Below are positions 15,098 to 20,037 of a stretch of 20,037 nt of DNA, piece by piece (position 1 is the first letter of the stretch; every line of letters starts with the position of its first letter). The position numbers were made by a program, and so were the translations under genes. The notes beneath the pieces were generated by a model. The model saw nothing but the letters and a program-made list of their open reading frames with translations, was not told the origin of the DNA and made no database searches. This DNA is from Planctomycetales bacterium. GTDB taxonomy: Bacteria > Planctomycetota > SBBH01. The DNA lies in NCBI GenBank assembly GCA_005239795.1, contig SBBH01000016.1, positions 1 to 20,037 of the forward strand, read 5' to 3'.

Positions 15098-16606
15098 ATG
15101 CTGACCCTTGCGGATCTTGATGCCATCGCTCCCGAGATCACTCTCGCGGTGACGCTGGGGCTTGTCCTGGTTCTAGATCTTCTCTTTCGTCCCGCGGAGC
15201 GGCGCCTGACGGGGTGGCTCGCCTTGTCCGGCGTGACTCTGGCCGCCTCTCAGATCGTCAAAAATCTTGCGGCGGCCGCGCCCCTTCCGAGCGCCGCGGC
15301 GGGGTTTTTCTCGGGGATGTTCGTGGCGGATTCGACGGCGTCCTTCTTCAAGCTGATCTTCTGTCTGGCGGCCGCGGGGGCGGTCGTGATCGGCTATCGT
15401 TCCTCGGAGATCAGCCGCGCGCGTCACGGCGAGTACCACTTTTTGCTTCTGGCGGCAACCCTGGGGATGTGTTTCATGGCTTCCGCCGGGGATCTCGTGA
15501 TGGTCTATCTGGCTGTCGAGATGTTGAGCCAGGCCTCTTACATCCTGGCCGGCTACATCCGGAACAACCCCCGTTCTAGCGAAGGAGCCCTGAAATATGT
15601 CATCTACGGGGGGGTGGCCTCAGGCGCGATGATCTTCGGGATTTCGATCCTCTACGGTTTCACCGGCGTGACGGACCTCGTGCTCGTGGGCCAGGGGCTC
15701 GCCGGCACGGCCAGCTCGCCGGCGGCGCTCATGGCGTTTCTTTTCATGCTGGTGGGATTGGGGTTCAAGGTGGCGATGGTCCCTTTTCACATGTGGGCGC
15801 CCGATGTCTACGAAGGGGCGCCGGCCCCCGTCACAGCGTTCCTCTCCATTGGGTCGAAGGCGGCGGGATTCGCCGTTCTCTTGCGCGTGCTCTTCTCTGT
15901 CGGCGCCCAGGCCGCTCCCGGAGGAGGAGGGATTGAGGCCGCCGCAATTCCCTGGCGGGAGATGCTGGCGGTCCTGGCGGTTCTCACGATGACGGTCGGA
16001 AACCTCTCGGCGATCGGCCAGCGGAGCCTCAAGCGGCTTCTGGCATTCTCGAGCGTGGGACACGCGGGCTACCTTCTGGCCGCCTGTACGACGGCGACCG
16101 CCTCGGGCGTTTCCTCAATTCTCTTTTATTTCGTCGTCTATTTCCTGATGACGCTTGGAGCCTTCCATGTGGTGGTGCTTGTTTCCAACGCCACCGGACG
16201 CGACAGCGACGCCGACTACGCCGGGCTCGGATGGAAACAGCCGTTCCTGGCAGCGACAATGTCGATCTTTCTCGTGTCGCTCGTGGGCCTTCCGCCGACG
16301 GCAGGGTTCTTGGGAAAATGGTACCTTTTTACGGCGCTCGTGGAGATGGGGAGCTGGAAGTTTCTCCTTCTCACGCTCGCGGCGCTTCTCAACAGCGTGA
16401 TCTCTCTTTACTACTACGTCTACATCATCAAGAAAATGTGGATCGAGGAGCCCGCGCCGGAGGGGCGCCGCGTCGTCGTGGGGTTTGTGCCCGGGATTCT
16501 TCTGGCGGTCTTGGCCTTCCTTACGGTTTATCCCTTTGGCTACGGGGGGGCGGTGCTGGCGGCGGCTTCGAAGGCGGCGGGGGACAGGGCCTCTTTCCTG
16601 CGATGA
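15098..16606 (+). CDS. nuoN: NADH-quinone oxidoreductase subunit N (antiporter-like)
   Basis: This is a 502-residue third antiporter-like subunit of the complex I membrane arm. It carries 'YLAVEMLSQASYILAGY' (the conserved Glu helix), 'FKVAMVPFHMWAPDVYEGAP' with 'TAFLSIGSKAAGFA', 'LLAFSSVGHAGYLL' and 'GLPPTAGFLGKWYLF'. All are conserved in NuoN. It is the last complex I gene here and overlaps the downstream PTS EIIA gene by ATGA, so the two are translationally linked. Confidence 0.96.
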   Translation: MLTLADLDAIAPEITLAVTLGLVLVLDLLFRPAERRLTGWLALSGVTLAASQIVKNLAAAAPLPSAAAGFFSGMFVADSTASFFKLIFCLAAAGAVVIGYRSSEISRARHGEYHFLLLAATLGMCFMASAGDLVMVYLAVEMLSQASYILAGYIRNNPRSSEGALKYVIYGGVASGAMIFGISILYGFTGVTDLVLVGQGLAGTASSPAALMAFLFMLVGLGFKVAMVPFHMWAPDVYEGAPAPVTAFLSIGSKAAGFAVLLRVLFSVGAQAAPGGGGIEAAAIPWREMLAVLAVLTMTVGNLSAIGQRSLKRLLAFSSVGHAGYLLAACTTATASGVSSILFYFVVYFLMTLGAFHVVVLVSNATGRDSDADYAGLGWKQPFLAATMSIFLVSLVGLPPTAGFLGKWYLFTALVEMGSWKFLLLTLAALLNSVISLYYYVYIIKKMWIEEPAPEGRRVVVGFVPGILLAVLAFLTVYPFGYGGAVLAAASKAAGDRASFLR

Positions 16607-17085
16607 AGCTCAGCGACGTTCTGCGGCGCGACCAGTTGATATGCGATCTGGCGGCTTCCACGAAGGAGGAGGCGATCACGGAACTCATTGATTGCATGAT
16701 CGCTTCGAAGGTCCTGCCTGCCAACCTTCGGAGCGTGGCCTTGAAATCGGTCATGGACCGGGAAAAAGCGCTTTCGACCGGCATGGAGCATGGGATCGCG
16801 ATCCCGCACGGTTCGATCGACGAGGTAGACGACATGGTCTGCGCCTTGGGGATCTCGCGCACGGGGGTGGAATTCGCGTCCTTGGACGGCCTTCCCGCCC
16901 AGATTATCATTCTGATTGTGATCCCTCGCCAGCGTTTCTCTCTCCACGTCCGGACGTTGGCGGGGATCGCCCGGCTCTTGAGCCACGCCGGGATGCGCGA
17001 CCGCCTCAAGAAGGCGGCGACACCTGAGGAGGCGATCCGAATCATCCATGAAGAGGAGAAGGATGAGACGGTGGGGAGTCCATGA
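16603..17085 (+). CDS. PTS EIIA type-2 domain protein (PtsN/EIIA-Ntr-like)
   Basis: This is a 160-residue single-domain EIIA of the fructose/mannitol/nitrogen class. The active-site signature is intact: 'EKALSTGMEHGIAIPHG', with the phosphorylatable histidine at residue 69. The N-terminus 'MKLSDVLRRDQLICDLAAST' and the C-terminal 'RTLAGIARLLS' helix fit PtsN-like proteins. There is no EIIB or EIIC nearby, so sugar transport is unlikely. Known EIIA-Ntr proteins regulate targets such as K+ transport or kinases according to phosphorylation state. The ATGA overlap with nuoN suggests expression in step with complex I, which is an unusual setting. The gene symbol is left blank because PtsN orthology cannot be shown here. 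Confidence 0.88.
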   Translation: MKLSDVLRRDQLICDLAASTKEEAITELIDCMIASKVLPANLRSVALKSVMDREKALSTGMEHGIAIPHGSIDEVDDMVCALGISRTGVEFASLDGLPAQIIILIVIPRQRFSLHVRTLAGIARLLSHAGMRDRLKKAATPEEAIRIIHEEEKDETVGSP

Positions 17086-17789
17086 ATCAGGCGGCGAGCG
17101 GGGCGCCGGCGCCGCAGGCTTCCCTGCCTTCCGGGCCGACCCGGCGCGACCGCGCTCTTTTCGCTGGGCTCGTGCTTTACGTCGCCACGCTCGGGGTCTT
17201 CACCGTCAACGAGATCTTCCGCCTCGACCTTTTCGAGTGGGAGATCTTCACGCCGGAGCTCCACACCTGGGTGTACGAGCTTCTGCATGTTCTCGAGAGG
17301 GATCCGAATGACCCGTCTCTTTTCCGGGACACGCGTTCGATCGAAAAGACCCTGGGCCGCTTGAGGGATGTGCTGGCCCGCACGCGTTATGCGCGTGTCG
17401 TGACGCCGGGGAGCCTGGAGGACCGTCTGAACCATTATCTGGGTTCCGGGGTTCTCGAGGCGCCTGAGGTGGCCCGCGCCAGCGCGAAAGCCTTTTACGA
17501 AGAAGGCCAGGCCGAGGCTCGCGCGAGGCTCGCCGACGACATCAATGCGATCGAGGACTGGGTGACAATCCCGATTTTCGTCAAATACTTGGATCACGAG
17601 AGTCTCCGGATGCGCCACGAAGTGTTCGCGCTTCTTAAAAAAGTCGTCGAGGCGTTTCAGAACGACCCGGGGCATGACCAGTGGCGTTCGGAGAACTTTT
17701 TCAACTACGATCCCAACGCGCCGCGCCTGAGCCGCCAGGAGGCGATCCGCCGCTGGAAAGCGTGGATCCGGACGCTGGATCTGCCGTAG
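17082..17789 (+). CDS. Single-pass membrane protein with HEAT-like C-terminus
   Basis: This is a 235-residue protein. After about 24 mainly polar, Pro/Ala-rich residues comes one membrane helix at about 25-43 ('ALFAGLVLYVATLGVF'). The remainder is a soluble helical domain. One HEAT-like pair is visible at 'YLDHESLRMRHEVFALLKKV'. The C-terminus 'FNYDPNAP' followed by 'AIRRWKAWI' resembles endings I associate with planctomycete HEAT-repeat proteins. It is coupled to the EIIA gene by ATGA and is probably last in the nuoI-N transcript. It could be an anchor or target for the EIIA protein; that is inference. I do not recognise the family. Confidence 0.75.
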   Translation: MNQAASGAPAPQASLPSGPTRRDRALFAGLVLYVATLGVFTVNEIFRLDLFEWEIFTPELHTWVYELLHVLERDPNDPSLFRDTRSIEKTLGRLRDVLARTRYARVVTPGSLEDRLNHYLGSGVLEAPEVARASAKAFYEEGQAEARARLADDINAIEDWVTIPIFVKYLDHESLRMRHEVFALLKKVVEAFQNDPGHDQWRSENFFNYDPNAPRLSRQEAIRRWKAWIRTLDLP

Positions 17790-17795
17790 AGGCAG

Positions 17796-17823
17796 TCATG
17801 AGATGTGAGTCGTGGGTCATGAG
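17796..17823. repeat. Tandem heptamer array, four units, consensus TCATGAG (left arm)
   Basis: Four abutting units read TCATGAG, ATGTGAG, TCGTGGG, TCATGAG. They are the reverse complement of the unit in the 2489 and 17867 arrays. It lies right after the stop of the preceding gene and contains two ATG codons in the frame of the outer-membrane protein gene, including the one at 17798. Confidence 0.7.
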
Positions 17824-18649
17824 AGGAAGCTCGACGAGCCGGAGGGCGATGCCGGCTGGGCGCCGTCTCGTATCTCATGTCCCATGTCTCATGACCCTAT
17901 TGGTCTTTTCTGTCTGGGGTGCGGGCGTCGACGAATTCCCCCAGAAAACGGAAGACGGGTGGACCCTCCCTCCTCGCGCAACGCAGCTGCGTTGCGGCGG
18001 GGCCTTCTGGGAGGAGGACGACGGCCCCGAGGTGCAAGAATATGTGCTCAGTTATTCCCGCGGGTTCGAAGGGGGATTCGAGCTGGGGGCCGGGCTCCCC
18101 TTTATCGCTTCCGATCCGCCTGCGGGCGACAGCCAGACCGGTTTTTCGGATCTGCGCCTGTATGCAGAGGTTGACATCGGACAGCATCTCTTTTTCGAGT
18201 GGGAAAGCCCCGTGGATGCACTGTCGTTTTCGTTCGCTTTTTATCCGCGCTTCGGAAGGTCCGCCAAAAAGTTCGAGATTTATGACCGCACGGCGGAGGT
18301 GACCTTGAACACCACCCAGGACCTCGAGGCGCATGAGGTCGCGATCCACGGGAACTTCGGCGTCGTTTGGTATGACGACACCTTTGAGCCAGTCGGCGAG
18401 AACGTTGAGAGTGCGCTCCTCTTGCGCTTGGGGTTGTCGCGCCCTTTCGCCAAGGGGAGCGTCGGCTATGCCGATCTCGCGTGGCAGGAAAATCCGGATG
18501 ACAATGACCATACCGACCTGGCGCAATTCGGCGGGGGGGTTCGCTTCCCCACCGTCGGCGGGATGTCGGTCGACGCGGGACTCTGGCTGGGTTTGACCGA
18601 TCCGACTCCCGATCTCCAGGTGGCGGTCGGCCTGACGCGCGTCTTCTGA
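17798..18649 (+). CDS. Outer-membrane beta-barrel protein
   Basis: The mature part alternates hydrophobic and polar residues in strand-length segments: 'FELGAGLPFIA', 'DLRLYAEVDIG', 'ALSFSFAFYPRFG', 'ESALLLRLGLSRP', 'SVGYADLAWQE', 'MSVDAGLWLGLTD'. It ends 'DLQVAVGLTRVF'; a terminal Phe is the usual BAM recognition signal. It resembles the broad transporter-type barrel group (Phenol_MetA_deg-like), but this is by eye. The start is uncertain: ATG 17798 has AGAGG 5 nt upstream and gives 283 residues with a long basic n-region; ATG 17849 has GGAGG at short spacing; ATG 17891 removes most of the signal. The h-region 'LVSHVPCLMTLLVFSVW' is encoded partly by the heptamer array, so these repeats appear to have been captured into the signal peptide. 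Confidence 0.75.
   Translation: MRCESWVMRGSSTSRRAMPAGRRLVSHVPCLMTLLVFSVWGAGVDEFPQKTEDGWTLPPRATQLRCGGAFWEEDDGPEVQEYVLSYSRGFEGGFELGAGLPFIASDPPAGDSQTGFSDLRLYAEVDIGQHLFFEWESPVDALSFSFAFYPRFGRSAKKFEIYDRTAEVTLNTTQDLEAHEVAIHGNFGVVWYDDTFEPVGENVESALLLRLGLSRPFAKGSVGYADLAWQENPDDNDHTDLAQFGGGVRFPTVGGMSVDAGLWLGLTDPTPDLQVAVGLTRVF
17867..17894. repeat. Tandem heptamer array, four units, consensus CTCATGA (right arm)
   Basis: Four abutting units read CTCGTAT, CTCATGT, CCCATGT, CTCATGA. The 13-bp sequence CTCATGTCCCATG is identical to one in the 2489 array. It faces the 17796 array across 43 bp, forming an imperfect inverted repeat. In the outer-membrane protein frame it encodes part of the signal-peptide core. 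Confidence 0.75.
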
Positions 18650-18678
18650 TTTTCAGGGATTGGGCCTTCTGCTAGACT
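18650..18678 (+). promoter_or_regulatory. Promoter of the tRNA-Gln gene
   Basis: TTTTCA (18650-18655) and TAGACT (18673-18678) are separated by 17 bp and each matches the sigma-70 consensus at 4 of 6 positions. The tRNA begins 20 nt after the -10, a normal precursor leader. It starts directly after the outer-membrane protein stop codon. Confidence 0.45.
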
Positions 18679-18698
18679 CGCGCCGTTTCCGGCCTGTC

Positions 18699-18769
18699 TG
18701 CCCCGTCGTCCAACGGTAGGACACCAGACTCTGGATCTGGGTATCTAGGTTCGAATCCTAGCGGGGCAA
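18699..18769 (+). tRNA. tRNA-Gln (anticodon CTG)
   Basis: All four stems pair. The acceptor TGCCCCG pairs with CGGGGCA (7 bp, U1-A72 as usual for tRNA-Gln). The D stem is GTCC/GGAC with loop AACGGTA. The anticodon stem is CCAGA/TCTGG with loop CTCTGGA, giving anticodon CTG at 18731-18733. The T stem is CTAGG/CCTAG with loop TTCGAAT. The variable loop has 4 nt. The discriminator is A at 18769 and CCA is not encoded. The anticodon reads CAG, so another tRNA-Gln must read CAA. On the minus strand the region is open in the frame of the broken HEAT gene. Confidence 0.95.
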
Positions 18770-18770
18770 T

Positions 18771-18882
18771 GCGTTTCACGCATCGCGGCCCGTCTGCGGC
18801 GTTGCGGCCGGGCTCGGGGTGTCGCACTGCAGACACGACCTCGCCGCCGCGCCTTGCATCCGGGCCACGCTTCGTGAAACGC
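18771..18882. repeat. Long imperfect inverted repeat after tRNA-Gln
   Basis: The outer arms GCGTTTCACG (18771-18780) and CGTGAAACGC (18873-18882) are perfect 10-bp complements. Nested inside, in the right order, are GGCCCG/CGGGCC (18787-18792, 18861-18866), GCGGCG/CGCCGC (18796-18801, 18842-18847) and GTGTC/GACAC (18819-18823, 18832-18836) around an 8-nt loop. The arms begin 2 nt after the tRNA. It could be a processing or termination structure, an RNA element, or a miniature inverted-repeat insertion. No T tract follows. Confidence 0.6.
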
Positions 18883-19921
18883 TCCCAAAATAAGGCGGCC
18901 AAGCGCTGAGGGCTCCGAGAGGATGATGAGAAGCGGCCGACCCTGATTATTCCGGTGAGGGTTCTCCAGTCGTCTTTGGCCGGGGTGTTTTCTGAAGCCG
19001 CCTTGGCGGTCTTACGTTGGCGCACGGTCTCGATCGCTTCCGACCTGATGCACATGTCCGGATCTTCCAGAAGCGCCACAATGTCCCGATCCACCGCTTC
19101 GGATCCATCGTCACAAATTTGTAGGATTTTAAGCGCTCCTATGCGTACGCCGGGGTCCTTGTGATCGAGAAAACGCGCCATGACCCAGGCGATGTCCCCG
19201 ACCCATGGGGCAGTTACATCATTCTCGCCGACCACAGACACCCCACGCATAAAAACCTCCTGGGTTGGGTTCTCGAACAGCGTCCAGACTGTCCTGGCCG
19301 CGTACAGCAATCTCCGTTCCTCATGTTGCTCGTTGGAATTTTGGGAATCAATAGTCTTGACTAGCATCTTCTGGGCGCGCTCCTTAATCCCTGAAAGATC
19401 AAGGATCCGGTTGAATGCCTCCTTGTTCCCCCAAAAGATTTTTGCGAGACAGTAGAACGTCCCAGGGGTCGGCGTTTGGAAAAGTTCCATGATGACTTTC
19501 CGGCGTTCCGGGTCCTCCCCGGCGATCCGGAACGCCGCACGTTCCGGATTCATCTTGTCGATCAGCCGACGGAGATCTTGGCATCGCCTCCACACCTCCA
19601 CGTCGGCGGCCTCCTCGGGTAGGAGGGAACACACCAGATCGGAATCTTGGGTTCCCAGCGTTAAAAGACGTTGAAACGCCTGATCTCGTCACCTGATGTC
19701 ATCATCTCCCAGACGAAGCACAAGAGCTTGAATTTCTTCGCGCAAATCTTGAGCGTCCTTGCGCTTGTGCGGCGCGTCAATCGGCCCCGGAGCTTTGGGG
19801 GCGGACTCTTCCGCGCAAACTCCTGAAAGGGAAAGAATCGGAAACAGGAAAAGCGCCGGCTCAGGAACCTTAATCTTCAAAAGACTCCTCCTTGGATCAT
19901 CACGCTCGGGCCGTGACGACG

Positions 19922-19942
19922 TGTTCTCTGTGATCTAGAACA
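19922..19942. promoter_or_regulatory. Possible operator dyad upstream of the HEAT-repeat gene
   Basis: TGTTCT (19922-19927) and AGAACA (19937-19942) form a 6-9-6 inverted repeat, 30 bp upstream of the Shine-Dalgarno of the minus-strand gene. It lies where a promoter would be expected, though no convincing -10/-35 pair is visible. The match is short enough to be chance. Confidence 0.2.
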
Positions 19943-20008
19943 TCTGAGAGCAAATTTTGTTCACAGCCAAAACAATAACGTGGGGGCGGATGAAATAGAA
20001 AATATTGA

Positions 20009-20036
20009 CCCCCCCGGCGCGCGAGCGCCGGGGGGG
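20009..20036. terminator. Strong GC hairpin, probable intrinsic terminator
   Basis: Left arm CCCCCCCGGCGC (20009-20020) and right arm GCGCCGGGGGGG (20025-20036) are perfect 12-bp complements around a GCGA loop, a GNRA tetraloop. On the minus strand the stem is followed by TCAATATTTTCTATTT, a moderately T-rich tail, so it would end a leftward gene beyond the window edge. On the plus strand the tail lies outside the window. Confidence 0.5.
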
Positions 20037-20037
20037 C

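Larger units (their letters stand above)
18672..19880 (-). pseudogene. Exported HEAT-repeat protein gene interrupted by in-frame TGA
   Basis: The gene starts at TTG 19880 with a strong Shine-Dalgarno (AAGGAGGAG, at 19885-19893). It encodes a signal peptide ('PALFLFPILSLSGVCA', cleavage after VCA) and 63 residues ending 'LVLRLGDDDIR'. A TGA at 19689-19691 follows. The same frame then continues 'RDQAFQRLLTLG', completing a HEAT-type helix pair, and stays open for 338 codons. Two more HEAT units are visible near the end: 'MARFLDHKDPGVRIGALKIL' and 'IVALLEDPDMCIRSEAIETV'. The next possible start, GTG 19634, has no Shine-Dalgarno. The 3' end has no stop before the tRNA and runs antisense through it, so the natural C-terminus is probably lost too. 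A CGA-to-TGA transition explains the stop. Readthrough cannot be excluded. Confidence 0.65.

Noticed and set aside
17796..17894. Heptamer arrays as a CRISPR
   Set aside because: Units are 7 bp, contiguous and degenerate, without spacers or cas genes.
18769..18783. ATGCGT-TTC-ACGCAT hairpin as the tRNA terminator
   Set aside because: A 3-nt loop and no T tract; the left arm is better explained by the larger 18771-18882 inverted repeat.
19689..19691. Selenocysteine or reassigned UGA in the HEAT gene
   Set aside because: No clear hairpin follows within the bacterial SECIS distance, the position is a helix residue in a HEAT repeat rather than a redox site, and at least eight intact genes in the window end in TGA, so a code change is excluded.

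Overview
The window is a dense, high-GC stretch from a Gram-negative bacterium, most likely a Planctomycetota/PVC-type or similar uncultured lineage. An LptA-like protein and a beta-barrel ending in Phe imply an outer membrane. An NPCBM-domain protein, a GspG-like C-terminal domain in a large membrane protein, HEAT proteins ending in a 'W-x-x-W' motif, and an ECF sigma/anti-sigma pair are familiar from PVC genomes. The phylum is an inference; no marker search was possible.

Layout: (1) 1-2477, plus strand: the 3' part of an ECF sigma factor gene (cut by the window edge and probably frameshifted), a membrane anti-sigma-like protein, a 71-aa membrane protein and a 451-aa signal-anchored protein. 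(2) 2532-5467, minus strand: metG followed by an NPCBM-domain secreted protein, overlapping by ATGA. (3) 5538-6575: an anchored coiled-coil protein of unknown role, divergent from metG. (4) 6608-9889: trpS, scpA, an LptA/OstA-like exported protein and a TPR protein, joined by three successive ATGA overlaps. (5) 9963-17789: the second half of respiratory complex I, nuoIJKLMN, then a PTS EIIA (PtsN-like) gene coupled to nuoN and a membrane protein. (6) 17798-18649: a beta-barrel-like outer-membrane protein. (7) 18699-18769: tRNA-Gln(CTG), followed by a 112-bp imperfect inverted repeat. (8) 18672-19880, minus strand: a signal-peptide HEAT-repeat gene broken by an in-frame TGA, whose downstream frame runs antisense through the tRNA. 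(9) 20009-20036: a perfect 12-bp GC-rich hairpin.

Four signals go beyond ordinary annotation. First, degenerate tandem heptamers (consensus CTCATGA, core palindrome TCATGA) occur at four places: two units at 415-428 and four units each at 2489-2516, 17796-17823 and 17867-17894. They supply start codons and signal-peptide coding sequence. Second, three promoters (metG, the 5538 gene, trpS) place the -10 hexamer exactly 6 nt before the start codon, which predicts leaderless mRNAs. Third, eight gene junctions use the same ATGA overlap. Fourth, the HEAT gene has one internal UGA with the protein frame continuing on both sides.

No intergenic stretch exceeds 300 bases. The largest gene-free stretch, 19881-20008, holds a Shine-Dalgarno site and a possible operator dyad.
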